From the NCBI GenBank assembly GCA_943735955.1, contig OX030959.1, forward strand, positions 3,576,272-3,640,271: DNA of 64,000 nt, given 5' to 3'. Positions 1-11,785 of the stretch are shown here, in pieces. A program made the position numbers and the translations under genes. Source of the DNA: Piscicola geometra. Taxonomy: Eukaryota > Annelida > Clitellata > Hirudinida > Piscicolidae. The notes beneath the pieces are model-generated. The model ran no database searches and was not told where the DNA came from. It saw only the letters and a program-made list of their open reading frames with translations. Every line of letters begins with the position of its first letter. Position 1 is the first letter of the stretch.

Positions 1-140
1 CAGGTTAAAACTATTTATTTTAAAAAACTATTAATGAAAATTTAATAAAATGCCTTTTAAATTTTCAATGACATTCAATGAAATCTAAATAATTAAAAAT
101 GTTAACATATAAAAATTATTTACACTAAAAAATGTTTTAG

Positions 141-2161
141 GTATCTTTTATGTTTAAGCTTAACGGTAGATGGGATGCTGTTAGACGGCTGTGTCGAAGA
201 AAGCCTTCTCTTGAAACGGCAAGTTGATGAGATCAAGGTGAAAAATAATTTTTCATGATTTAAACCATTTGTTTAATTCTTTTACATTGTTTTAACTGTT
301 TCACGTATGCTAATGATACTTAATAGATTTTTTTGGATTTAATCTGAGAAGATGGGAAACTCATATTTATAAACCTATTTTCAATATCAATTAATTAATT
401 TTTATTTTCTATTTAACTAATTCACAAATTTTGAAAATCTAAATTACTATATATAATGAAATCCCATTCAATTAAAAAACACCACTTATTAAAAGCAACC
501 AACATTACCACTCACAAATTTAATACAAATTATCTACCACATAACAACAAATTTAGCAGCAACAGAACGAACGAGACAAAAACATTGTATTTGTGGAAGC
601 GCTGCTTCAAAACGCAGAGCAGTTAAGTCTCCAAAAATTTTGTAGTTTAATCGGAAAGACGAATCCAAGTTTGGCCGAAATGTTAATGGCAGAGAAGTAT
701 TCAGAAAATGAAAATCCAGATCCTGAAATAAAAAAAGTCGCTGAAAGGTAAAAATGGTGCTAGATAAGAAAGTTTTATACTTTTATTCGCTTTTGAAGGG
801 TCTTGGACGAATGAGCTCACATAGGAGTAAAGTATAATTTCATCGATTTATTACGAGAAAGATTATAAGTAAAAAATAAAAAAATTATCAATTAAATTTT
901 TCAGAAAAGTTTTTCAATTGTTCGGGTCAAGCAAGAAAATGTCCGAAATGGACAAGAAGCATCTCTGTCACTTGGTCTCGGTCAAGGTTAAGCTGTCTTA
1001 GATGTTGTGCTGTGGAAATATATTTTTAGTCTAGTTGGAGTTTTAAAACTTTGAACTTTTTTTGAAGTTTTTACTGATGTTATCATTTCAAGATATTAAC
1101 TTTTGTCAAAGCAATAAACGTCATTTAAAGGTAACGAACTCGGTCAAAGGCCAGTTGGAACTGAACTCTGAGCTGAAAAAAGAGGCTGAGAGTGTCGAAC
1201 GAGAGCTAAACCAATTGAACAAGTATTTTAAATTTGAATTGATTATCACATAAAATATGTTTTTCCAAACTCTTTTGATATGATTCTTAAGTTAACTTAA
1301 TCACTTCATTGAGATTAAACTTAATCTTATTTCTTACCCATCCTCTTTCCAACTTTTCTTTCAACCTACCGTCTTTTTACCCCAGTGAAACGAATCACAT
1401 CAACAAGCGCATTGACAACTTTTGCCTACGTCACAACCTCTACAAAAACAGAAAAGTCGATCTAATCAGCACATCTGATATCATAAAATTTCTAAACCAG
1501 TCAGAGTTGAAAAGTGATAATGCTGATAATGAAGTGCAAAAAGAGGTACTCTTCACCAAAAACATCAGTTTTTAATTTTTATAAATATTTAAGACTAAAC
1601 AAGTTATTAAATAAGAATATTATAGAAAATCCATTTAATAAACCATGCTTTAAAATCTAATTTAAAGATTTATATAGTTTAATCAGTTTCTTGGAAATAC
1701 TTTCAAGTTTTTGTATAAAAATGATTAAAATTATTAATATTCTCCATTTCCCCCGACCAAAGTGTGGCATGTTCCAGAGAGTAGGGATGTTGATGGAAAA
1801 GTATTTTGAAAGTGAGTTTTTGCGGGATCCGGAGAAGAAAAAAACAGCTGTACTTACTGAAACTGATTCTATCACGAACGCCGATGATGATGAGATGGTT
1901 TCAACGAGTCTTATGAATAGCACAAAAGGAAATAGGAATTCCGAAATCTATAATTCTCCAACTATGACTATTACTAGCAATCCTGTTACTACTACTGCTA
2001 CCACTACTAATATTACTACTACTACAACTACTAATGTTGATACAGATAGTAGTACCGCCAGTGTTACTGCCGAGAAAAGTAAACTAATCACTCCCCAAAA
2101 TTCCCTATTTCGACATCGTACTTTCACAAAGACTGAATTGTCAGCTGCAAAGGATTTCTGA
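141..2161 (+). CDS. Unrecognised coiled-coil protein, 3' part (partial gene)
   Basis: I assemble six exons whose phases fit: about 141-237, 560-747, 905-986, 1131-1222, 1386-1545 and 1778-2161, with a TGA stop at 2159-2161. All introns are GT-AG. The start of the first exon is uncertain (AG at 140, 158 or 168), and the last acceptor could be at 1763 instead of 1778. The gene begins upstream of the window. The predicted protein is charged and helix-prone (for example LLLKRQVDEIK and LNSELKKEAESVERELNQLN), which looks like coiled coil. The last exon ends in a Thr-rich low-complexity stretch (about residues TTTATTTNITTTTTTN) and a basic C-terminus. I do not recognise the family. No clear poly(A) signal was seen after the stop. 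The phase continuity makes a real gene likely; the function is unknown. Confidence 0.6.
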
Positions 2162-3500
2162 AGAAAATAATTTCTTTAAAACTTGAGATAGCTAGCTAAA
2201 TACCTTCAAATCAAATTTTCTAAACAGCATAACAAAAATGTATGCTTCAATTTTTTTGAGATTGCTATCTTGGCAGCCTCTTCAACCAGACGATTATTGT
2301 TTAGAATAGAGAACGACTAGACGGTTTTGTGTATAATATTTTAACTTAGTAACTTTAGATAATAGTTAATTAGTTTTAATTATATATTTTTTTCAACTGT
2401 TGGTTGTTTATTAGTCTGTTGAGAGATGGAGGAAGCAGACCAGGTGAGCTGCAGATACAAAGAGGAAACCAGCCACAACACCAACAAAGTCAATCTTCGT
2501 AAGGACCTCTTCTGCACTTCCGGTCACACCTTCAACACCAGTGCAAAGAGGACTCAGAAAAATTGATGATTATGATAATGCTTTTTTGAGCACGATGATG
2601 ATGTAATTATGCTTTTGTGAGAATTATGATGATATGGTGATGCTGGGGCGATGGTGCTGTGGTGATGATGAAAAGGCTTATTGCTGATGAAAGTGATGCT
2701 GTAGCGATGAGAATGATTCTTTTGATGTGGAGGGTAGTTAAATAAATTATCGAGGTTTATCGAATTTTTATATAACATTTATATTTCTTCTATAAAAGTT
2801 TGAAAACTATTTTATAAAATATTTTTATGGCAGAGCGCTTTTGAATTTCCTAAAAATCTTTATATTAATATATTTGATTGATTTGATTGAATGTAAGTTG
2901 AATTTGGAGTTACCTGTATTATTTCCGACATAAATCACCTAAAATTTAAAAGAAGATTAATTAAAAATTAATTAAAAAACTAAATTCTTTTTTGAATAAA
3001 ACAATTCTACAATTTTACCTTTAAAAGAGTTGACTCTCTCTTTCTATAAGAACCATTGATTTTTTGCCTATGAAATATTGTTTTTATGTTAAAGACATTG
3101 TAATCATGTATTATTGATTTAGTGTTTTAAAGCTCATTTTAGTTTTATTTTATGGATACTTTCATTTAGTGAAAGCATATTTAAAATAACAAAAAAAATT
3201 ATTTCAGAATTCTATGTGCCCAAAATGATGGATTATACGTTTTATGTATGATCGCTTTCGTAATGATGATAATATTATTATGAAATATAATATTTTATCA
3301 AATGAAAATTATTAAAAGTATCAAAAAATTTAAATGTAATAAATTAAATCTAAAAAATGAAATTGTTCCGTTTGTGCCAATGAAAAAATCCTTAAACCAT
3401 GTTTTTTCGTCGTGCCGTGGAAAAAAACTCCGTATTCACAAAGCGTTGTTGACTAAACGAGCCATTTAACACAACGTTCTGCTAAAAAAAAGGCTCAACA
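2162..3500. other. AT-rich spacer with imperfect GAT/GATGGTG tract
   Basis: No gene is seen here. Positions about 2565-2720 hold an interrupted ATGATGGTGATG-type simple repeat. A short GC-richer patch at 2420-2550 has no usable reading frame. The rest is AT-rich and unremarkable. Confidence 0.6.
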
Positions 3501-3510
3501 TGCTGTTACT

Positions 3511-3788
3511 AAACGGAGCACTTAAACTGCTATTCACAAACATCTGTTTAGTAGCAGACGTCAAAATTAATAATTTTTTTCTTTTTTTATGAGCGATAGT
3601 TAAAATTATCTGCATTGATTAGTTTATTAAATAAAAGCTACTAAATTATAACTCGTATAAGAAATGAAAATAATTTCAAATATCGCTCATTACATAGGAA
3701 AAAATGATTACTTTTGCTTAAAGGCGTCTGCTACTAAACGACGATCCTAACAGGTGTTTGTGAATACCAGTTTAAGTGCTCCGTCTTT
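3511..3788. repeat. Foldback element with long imperfect inverted repeat
   Basis: The left arm (about 3511-3620) and right arm (about 3662-3788) are reverse complements with a few differences and one insertion of roughly 12 bases. Shared blocks include CGGAGCACTTAAACTG, ATTCACAAACA and TTTAGTAGCAGACG; the inner ends share ATGAGCGATA. The centre lies near 3640. This is the form of a MITE or foldback transposon. No coding capacity is visible inside. Confidence 0.75.
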
Positions 3789-3799
3789 TTGTAGTTCCG

Positions 3800-5640
3800 A
3801 ATCGAAAGCCGTCACGGTATTTCAAAAAAAGCACTCCAAAACAGCTCCCAGAAATGAGACCTATAACCTATAAACAAAATAAGCTCATAAATATGGCAGT
3901 CAAATTCGAAAGCGCATTCTGAAATGCGTCAAAACAAAGCTGTTGGAAAGTTTAGCGTCTTTGCTAACGAAGTGCGAGATGTCTTCAACGAAAAAAGCAT
4001 TTCTACTTGAGGGAATGTGGGAAAAGTTTTCAACTATGAGGGAAGACTGGTATGTGTCTCAGGGCACACTGCCATTGGCAGTGCATTGGTACAAACAATT
4101 TTCAATAAAGAATCTTAGAAAAATTAAATTATCTTATTTTTTGGATTCTGATTTTAAGTAAAAAAATATTGCATACATAGCTTTAATGTATAATTAGGTG
4201 AAAACAAAAATGGGACCAATCATTGCGAGCTGACATTTTGCGCTCACTACTATTACTTTTTTTTATATTATGCCCTCCCCCTTGGACCCTCTTTGGATCC
4301 GCCCCTGTGTTGAACTATTGACTTAGTAATCATTGTGGTATCTTCATCTTCGTAATCTGAAGCCACATATGTTCGCATTCGCTTGTTTTGCTGTGCTTCA
4401 ATCTACGTTAACTTTTCGATTAACCCGTTAATAAATTAACGAAATTGAAAACTTTAAAAAAAGTTAAAATGTTTAAGCAAATGAAAATGTAATCCCAATT
4501 GAAAATGTAAACGCAATTTAAAATATTAACGTAGTTAGCAAAATTTATCGAAATCATACTTTTTTATACTTATTTTGTTTTTTGCATTGTATAAAATATT
4601 TTTATACATTTTGTTAACGAAACATCTCTCGTTTTTCGATGTTTTAAAAAATAATAAAGTATTGAAAGAGTTGGAGAAACGATGTGAAAATCTCCAATAA
4701 TGTAAAAAGTGCATCGAAAAATAATTTTAGAAGAAGAATAAGCAATTAAACAAAGTTTCATTCGATTCTTTATAGTTTTTGGAGTTTCATTGTGAAAAAC
4801 CTTTTCGTTTATTCGATTTGAATAGCAGTTGCAAGTCGGGAAAAAACTAATAGAATAAACATTAATAACTCTCTAAAAGCTTTTGTATAGATGTTGAAAA
4901 AAATATTTTTTCATTCAGAATTATTCAATATCAAAATCAATAAGACATGGAGTGAATATTCCCAGTAATGCTTTTTTGGAGTTCAGGGAGTTTGCGAAAC
5001 TCCTTAGGTTTGTCTGAACCACCTGTTAATCAAATATTTTCTATATAATTAATATCATAGCGAAAATAACCAGCTATGTGTAAGTTTTTTTTAGAAAAAT
5101 TTGAAAAAGTTTGTTTAATGGCAAAACGATTACAAATATTTACTTGCAGGTTAAGCTCTAAGGATTAACATTCTTCAAAAGTGCTTTTTTCTATACAATG
5201 CTCTTCAAGCAAAATACGGTTTTTTACACAAATGAACAAATGATTAGAAAAACATTTATTGCTTTTCAAACACTCAATGATCGTCACGGCAAAAAAGTTT
5301 ACAAATATCTGATCACTTTAGTATTTCAGCCAAAAACTCGATGAAGAGTATCCAAGCATGATTCACGCATCTCCATTCAAAGACATTAGTAATTTAAAAA
5401 ATAAAAATAAAAGTTTTATTTTTAATAAATAAGCTATTTAAAAGTTCACAAAGTTAAAATCAAACTAACTGTTCACAAAACTGATTAAAACTTCATTCTT
5501 AATTTTATTACCATTTTTTAAATATCAAAAACCGAGTTGTCTTGGAGCTCGTCCGGGTTTATGCCACGTTAATAAGATTCATCGTTGTATTGTATTTTAT
5601 TGTGCTTACCTTAAACACCTCCCTGTTAAAAGATTAAAAA
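3800..5640. other. AT-rich spacer with transposon-like debris
   Basis: No gene is called here. A GC-rich block at about 4262-4312 reads, on the minus strand, CAGGGGCGGATCC followed by AAAGAGGGTCC, which resembles the terminal repeats of hAT-type DNA transposons. Positions about 4351-4400 match part of an orphan exon at 28.77 kb. A small palindrome, GGAGTTTGCGAAACTCC, lies near 4987. A 72-codon open frame at 3943-4161 has no recognisable similarity. Confidence 0.45.
5596..5601 (-). promoter_or_regulatory. Poly(A) signal AATAAA for the distal lectin gene
   Basis: On the minus strand AATAAA lies about 85 bases after the stop codon at 5686. Position and sequence fit a canonical polyadenylation signal. 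Confidence 0.45.
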
Positions 5641-5685
5641 CTAGCTGAAATCATACCACTTCTCAGGAAACCCATTCGGATCTTC

Positions 5686-6657
5686 TTAGTCCCAAGTTGT
5701 GATCGTTTCACAAACGACACAATGTGCGCTCCAGCAATAAGCGTCGTTTAACAAGAAAGAATTCCTTGTTTGGAGACAAAACTCCTGCCTATTCAAAAAA
5801 TCAGGCTGGTCTTGGAACCAGAGGTCACTAGTAGTGAAGGGAATTTTAACTCCTGGAAAGGGCTCCCAAAAAAAAAGAGAGTTAGCGGCAGAAGATTCAC
5901 GCATACCTGATGTCCAATAGCGCTTGGTCATGCATGGAGCAAGGATAGATGCTACGGATTATTCAAATTTAGTAGTCATATTTTGAAAAATGTAAATTTT
6001 AAAAGACTAAATTGGAAAAAAAATCAATTTTAAAATGATATGCTTTATTTCAAAAATGACAAACCATCAAGCGAAGACACGTAAAGTTTCATGGCGTACT
6101 GGTCCAAAGCATCCCGAATAATGATTGGGTGGGAAACACTGGGAAGAAGAGAATTGCACAAAGTTCTCGAAATCTGCCAAGTTTGACTGCCGTTTGGAAG
6201 AAACAGACACTTGCTGGAAACGAAATCAAACGTGAAGTTTTCTGGACATTGGTGCGCTGGTCATGTTTATTAGTAGTATTAATAACATTATTCTGCTTTT
6301 GAATTTTAAATGAAACCCAAATAGTATGCACATTGTTCTCGAAGATTGATAAATACATTTAAAAAGCTTACTTTCTAGTGTCTGGTAAGAAACCTCAGTG
6401 CTCAAGAATTTGTCAAATTTGTAGTAGCGTTTAAAATAGAGAAGGCATTTGTAGTTTTTGAAGTTGAGTCTTCTGCAGTTTGCTAAGACTTTCCTGTCGA
6501 TGCAGAGGAGGATGCAATGGTGTACATTCCTCACTCCTTCTTGTACATACGAGGCCTCTACTACTTCAGCGTATTCAACTCTTTGCAGCTTTTCGAAGGA
6601 AGTTTCAGTCAAGACCTTTGTTGAAAACACCAGGAGCATTAGAACGTGAAACACCAT
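5686..6657 (-). CDS. Secreted PAN/apple plus C-type lectin protein, paralog B (QPD type)
   Basis: Three exons on the minus strand: 6657-6372, 6256-6065 and 5951-5686. Both introns are phase 1, giving 247 aa and a TAA stop. Exon 1 encodes a hydrophobic signal peptide (VFHVLMLLVFSTKVLT) and a PAN/apple-like segment with the pattern HHCILLCID...NCRRLNF...KCLLYF. Exons 2 and 3 encode a C-type-lectin-like domain starting at QCPENFTFDF and ending CWSAHCVVCE. It contains QPD (in DLWFQDQPDFLN) and LNDAYC near the WND position. In C-type lectins QPD usually marks galactose-type specificity, so calcium-dependent sugar binding is possible (inference). Exon sizes and phases match the next gene upstream (8397-9419), so the two arose by tandem duplication. 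Likely secreted or haemolymph lectin. Confidence 0.8.
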
Positions 6658-6899
6658 GCCTGTTTGGCTGCTGAATATTTGAAAAAATTCAAAAATTAAG
6701 ATATCGAAAGCAATACAGGGCTTTATACCAAAACTTAGAACTTTTAGTCAAATAAAAAATTGTTCCAACTTTATAATAATTACTAGTTAAGCGGTTTTTC
6801 AAGCAACTCATGGTTACGATATACAATATATATCTTACGTCCCATTTTGGAATCCATCCCGTTTCAGAATGGAGAAACACAATAGGACGATACATAGAA

Positions 6900-8060
6900 T
6901 GGATAAATTGTAGTTGTTGAACCAGAAGCTGCAGATGAAAGTGGCGCAGAAAACAGCATCACTTGAGACGAATATATAACTTTTTAACAAATCTTTCATT
7001 TCCAAATTTTCGAAAATATTTATCTTTTTTCAATTAATTCTAACAAATTCTAAATTGATGAATATTGAAGTTTTTTGCTCATTAGTTTTTTATTCATAAC
7101 ATTGTTCTTTTATAAATGATTTTGATTTTTTCTAAAATTTAATCTTATTAATATGGTTTAATTTGTAGCATTATTATTCTTCGCCATTATTTCAACCATA
7201 GACATTCTAGTTTTTGCAATGTATGTCTGAACTAAGGGCACACACAAAATTATTTTTTCGAAAAATGATGGGGACTGTGGCTCATAATTTATGGTTTCTG
7301 AGCTTTCTGCAATTTTAAGGTATTCGTAAGGTATTCTTTTCAAATTTAAAATGTTTAGATAGATCATTTCTTATTATCCTGAAAAAAGTTATTTAAAAGA
7401 AATGTAATGGTTCAATTGTTCATTTAATGAATGCGTACATTAACTAAACAATTGGGGACTAGTATTCCGCTTATAAGTAACCGTAAGATACCATCTATAA
7501 AACGAACTTTATAACTTATAAATTTACTTTAAAAAAATAAAAAAATAATTTTTTGGAAGTATTAGTTAACATGAATGAATAAATATTAATACATTTTTAT
7601 TCAAACAGTCTTTCAATGAAGTTCTACGTTAAAATACCTATACATTCGCACACATTTAAATAGTTTTTTTCCCAAATAGCCAAAATTTCAACTAATTAAA
7701 AAATCTTAAATATATTTATCAAAGTTTCCTTGAAGTTTTTTTCAATTAGTCTTTCTTTTTTAACTCAGACTAAATGAATAATATATTTTTGAAACTTAGT
7801 TAAGAGTATTACTATTTTTTTAAACTACCACCGTAGACATTATTCAAGTAAACTTCAAGTTATACTCAAAAAATCAAAATTCTGCTTTCCACAGGGACGA
7901 GCGCACCGCGATTATTTTTAATGAATAAATTTACATTTTCATAAAATTCATATTTTACTCGGTCTATTATATTTTAAGCTTTGGATATTTCAGTTATACA
8001 AATCTTTGAAGATATCAACTGGCGTTGCAAGACAAGCGTAAAAATTGAATATTTCAAATT
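6900..8060. other. AT-rich spacer between lectin paralogs
   Basis: No gene is seen. A 69-codon minus-strand frame (7367-7158) lacks splice context and similarity. A short GC-richer patch at about 6840-6960 could be a 5' exon of paralog B or a relic; I could not place it. Confidence 0.5.
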
Positions 8061-8069
8061 TATGTCTTC

Positions 8070-8126
8070 AAAGTAAATCCCACATCTAAGCTTTGAAGTT
8101 CAAAGCTTAGATGTGTGATTTACTTT
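8070..8126. repeat. Near-perfect 57-bp palindrome
   Basis: The arms 8070-8097 and 8099-8126 are 28 bases each with one mismatch (8080 against 8116) and a single central base at 8098. The inner part reads CACATCTAAGCTTTGAA and its complement. It lies between the two lectin paralogs. The loop is too short for a normal miRNA precursor. Confidence 0.85.
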
Positions 8127-8197
8127 TAATATGGTTTGCTTTTGAAAACCTTAGTGTTTCAAACAAAATTATTAACAAAAACTGAAAAAGGGAAAAT

Positions 8198-8203
8198 TTT
8201 ATT
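8198..8203 (-). promoter_or_regulatory. Poly(A) signal AATAAA for proximal lectin gene
   Basis: AATAAA on the minus strand, about 195 bases after the stop at 8397. Plausible, but one of several A/T-rich options. Confidence 0.3.
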
Positions 8204-8396
8204 TTGTATTTTGCTTCAAATTCCATGAAAAATTAATGATTTTATCAAACTATAAAGACAGCACAGCTAATCAAACACATGCAATGTCATCCACTTCCAA
8301 CAAGAACATTTTTTCATCATTTCAATAATTATAATTGGAATAGATTACTAATATATCGACCTGAGAAGCAATTTAATTCCCTTATTCAAGGCATTT

Positions 8397-9419
8397 TCAA
8401 ACCGACCAAGGATCAACAGGATCGCTTTGACAAACATAACAATTTTTCTTTTTGCAGTTTACAGCGCTAAGCGAATCACCCACTTCGACACAGTCTCCCG
8501 ATTCAGGCGTTGATCCCCAAAGATTATTTTTCCCAATTGGAATTTCAACATTTTTATATTTAAACCACAGCCATGGTTTTCTGGAATCAGCCCTCCCTCC
8601 CGCTGTCCAGTACGTCTCTGATGGGCACTCCTTCATGTCATTCTCTGAGTATTTGAGGGTAGAAATGAGTTTCATTTCGTACTAAATATTGTTCTAAGAT
8701 TTAGTTTGTTTCATAATTATATTTTCAACAATTTTAGTTCATTTTTTAAACGTTTTCAAAGAATTTCAGTGGTGAATCTGGGATTTTTTTTAGAAGAAGG
8801 TAGCTATTATGAAAATTGTGTCTATAAAATCTACCGCTTATGGTATCGAGAAACTTTTTCAACATCAGCAGGTCATCTTGGCTTTCGAGGATGATGCTGT
8901 GTGTGACACCCTGTTCTTTTTGGCAGAAGTCTTGACTTTTGCCCCAGTCTCCGTCATGTGCCGAAAACCTCATACACTTTTGTGTTAAGTTGAAGAGGGT
9001 GTAATCTTCTGGACATTCAGGACCTGTGGTGAAAAGTTTTTAAAAACATAATTTCTGGAGAAAATCGATTTAACTTTAATTGAATAAAAGCTCCAATAAT
9101 TGGTTTCACCTCCAATGGTCTGGTAGGCAAACTCGTCGTTTGAAATTTTAGTTAATCTGCTGTATCGTCGAACGTAAAGACGACAAGTGTCTCCTTTGAA
9201 GTTGATCCTCACACACTGCGGCAGGACTTTTCTGGCGATACACAACATGATGCATTGCTGTACGTTACGAACGCTTTTCACTTCGAAATTAGGTTTTGGA
9301 GTCTCTTCATAATCAATTCTTCGCAGTTTTTCGAAAGATCCTTGAGTCAAAACGAAAGTTGCAAAAGTCAGAAGCCATAGAGCAATAAACCTCCATTCGT
9401 GGAAGATGAAACTGCGCAT
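8397..9419 (-). CDS. Secreted PAN/apple plus C-type lectin protein, paralog A
   Basis: Three exons on the minus strand: 9419-9110, 9023-8835 and 8644-8397, again with two phase-1 introns, giving 248 aa. The start ATG gives a signal peptide (FIALWLLTFATFVLTQG). The PAN/apple-like segment follows (QQCIMLCIARKVLPQC, then DTCRLYVRRYS). The C-type-lectin-like domain begins PECPEDYTLFNLTQKC and includes WGKSQDFCQKEQG, YWTAGGR, LWGSTPESGDC and VNCKKKNCYVCQ. The EPN/QPD and WND calcium-site motifs are absent (STPESGDC, VNCKKKNC), so calcium-dependent sugar binding is doubtful. The exon 3 acceptor was chosen because its phase fits. About 1.7 kb separates it from paralog B on the same strand. Confidence 0.82.
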
Positions 9420-9960
9420 TTTGTCATCGCGTACAAATATTTTCTACTTGTAGGAGACCTTTGCACAAATAAATCACCTAGACTCTTAATTGAAATCAGT
9501 TGTTTTCTGAGAGCTTCTTTATCTACCGAACAAAGATAATCTTCGAATACAATAGTTACATTGAATAATAATTAGCCTGAAACCTTACTTTGCCTTTATT
9601 GATTGTCAATAAACAGAAAATAACTAGCTTGAGATAATATAAGATGATCCAGTACGATTCCATTAACAAGCCAATTAATCAACTCTTTGCTTAATTAGAG
9701 CCTTTGTTCAGACTTAAAAACAATCTCGAAGCCCGAACGGTTAACTTAGTTAACTATATTTTTTCTCTCGATCCCACAAAAAGTGTTCATTTCCCCCCTC
9801 AATTGGTCATTTAATTCATTTTATTTTGATATCTTTTTTAAACATTGATGTATATTCAACTTTTTAGTTTTAATAATATTTTGTGAAATAAATATTTTAA
9901 ATTAGACGAAAGCTTTCCAAACTTAGTCCCTCTTCTGAAAGTTTCGCGCCTTTCAACTAA
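9420..9960. other. Upstream spacer of lectin gene A
   Basis: No gene is seen. The sequence holds the probable promoter and 5' UTR of the gene starting at 9419, but I see no convincing TATA box at a fixed distance. Confidence 0.35.
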
Positions 9961-9962
9961 AA

Positions 9963-10160
9963 CTTTGGCGAGCGGGTTGGTTTAGATGGAAAAGTCATTG
10001 GAACTGCAATTTAAAGGTCGCCAGTTCGAATTTCTGCTCAACCAACCGTGAGCTATCCTATGCCTAATGTATATGATGCGGTATTTCCCGACTTATGTCG
10101 TGTGAGTGGCCTTTGCGCATTATAAATAGGCATTACTTATTCTTTTAACTCTTGGCTACG
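9963..10160 (+). mobile_element. tRNA-derived SINE candidate
   Basis: The segment starts with a polymerase III A-box-like sequence, TGGCGAGCGGGTTGG (9966-9980), followed about 57 bases later by a B-box-like AGTTCGAATTT (10023-10033). This is tRNA spacing, but the cloverleaf is degenerate. The downstream body (to about 10160) is GC-richer than the flanks. It is therefore better read as a SINE or tRNA pseudogene than as a functional tRNA. Confidence 0.55.
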
Positions 10161-10323
10161 GGCCTGCTTTGCAATCGAACAAATATTAATTTAATTTATA
10201 AATTTATATATATATTTCTCATTCAAAAATTGACCACTTATTTATATTTTAACAGCATAAAATTCTGTATTTAAGTAGTATTAAAGACGAAGAAAAAATA
10301 ACCAGGATTAATAGATTCACCAA

Positions 10324-11785
10324 TCAAATATGGTAAATATTGCCATGAATAGAATACGAAACATTCCCTGAAAAATCATTATTGGAGCTTTCTTCTGTTT
10401 GACACGAAGATTCGACCAGCGTACGGTGGTTCATGCACTGGTTACACAGTGCAATTTTGCGCGTTCTTTCGGTAAATAATTCGGGTTTCGATAACATTTC
10501 CACAATGTCAGAAGTAGGAACGCAGTTCAAGTCGCTTGTGTCGAGAGAAGCTTGCGTGTAGAATGTAGCGGTTGGTGGGAAAGTAGGGAAAATGTTGTTC
10601 GTGTGGTGGCTCCTGAAAGAGTTTTCTGAAGATGACTTTTTGAGGGAGGATGGAAGGTATTTCTCGATTCGTCTCTGCAGTTCCGGAGGCAGCTATGTTG
10701 AAATTTGAGATGTTTGCATTTGTGGATACATTTTATTCATAGAGTTTCTCTAAAATGATCCAAATTTCGATTACAATCACAACCATTTATGTGAATAAAA
10801 AATATTTAATTCTAAAAACAAGATTAAATACAAAAACAAAAGTAATAAAATACTTTGGTGAGAGGTTGATAGTCTGGTTTGGAAGAACCACTTTGTAGGA
10901 GCTGCAGTGCCAGATTGCAGTCAAGTCTGTACTTTTCCTGTAAAGGTCACCAAATAAAAGAGATTAAAAAGATTTATTCTAGAAATGAAGTGAAAACAAC
11001 TCACGAAATAATTTTTTAAAATGAGAAAAAATTAAGATTAATTATATGTATGTCAATTATAAATGAAATAAAACATTTTTTAAGCAGGAATAGATATATA
11101 AATAGATGAATAGCTAGTAGATATACATGAGTAAGCAAAAGGTTTAAAAACACACAAGAGCTTCATAGAGATCAGCAATTAGGAGTTGCGTGTCCATGAG
11201 TTTGGAAGTTTGGTTGCACAAATCAGACCACAGAATCTTCTTCTCTTCTGATATGTTTTCTATCTGCATGGTTGTTATTGATTGGATTGTTAAATGCAAA
11301 TTGACTTTAAAAATCTTTTAGTCATTCAAAAATTAGAATATTAAGAAAGTGATTCAAGAGAAAAACATTAAACAATATTTTTATTTTTTTTAGTTTCCTA
11401 AAAAATTAACCGAAAACATTTAATAAAATATGTAATAGAAACCAACAGCAGTGATTAGTTTGCTTTCAAGGCAATGGTTATTCTTTTGTAATTTTTTGTT
11501 ACTTTCATACAGCCTGTTAATAAAAGTTGGTAACAATTTAAACTTAATGATGAAAAAAATATTAATAAAATTAAATTATACAGTTTAAAAGAGTAAGAAC
11601 TATAAAACACTAAACCTATCATATCTGTCCTTCAGTTTATTATGATCATCAAGCAACTTTCTGTTCTCATCCAACAGAGCAGCATAGTTTAGTGAAGTAT
11701 CATTTTGTAATTGTGAACACTTTTTTTGACAAACTAATAGCTTTGCTTTCAACTCTTCCATTTCCATAGCATGGTTTAGATCCAT
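10324..11785 (-). CDS. TJAP1/BEGAIN-family coiled-coil protein
   Basis: Five exons on the minus strand: 11785-11616, 11513-11447, 11263-11156, 10937-10854 and 10692-10324. Phases fit throughout, giving 265 aa. The N-terminal two thirds is coiled coil (MEELKAKLLVCQKKC, LLDENRKLLDDHNKLKDRYD, LYESNKKLQKNNHCLESK). Exon 4 begins EKYRLDCNLALQLL and exon 5 has LPPELQRRIEKYLPSS, then VPTSDIVEMLSKPEL. These match, in order and spacing, the conserved block of vertebrate TJAP1 (Pilt) and BEGAIN: YRLDCNLAVQLL, then LP.EL, then VPTSVIARVLEKPE. Vertebrate members associate with Dlg-type guanylate kinases at junctions or synapses. The protein is much shorter because the vertebrate Pro/Ser-rich tail is nearly absent. 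Which of the two it is orthologous to cannot be decided here. Confidence 0.85.
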
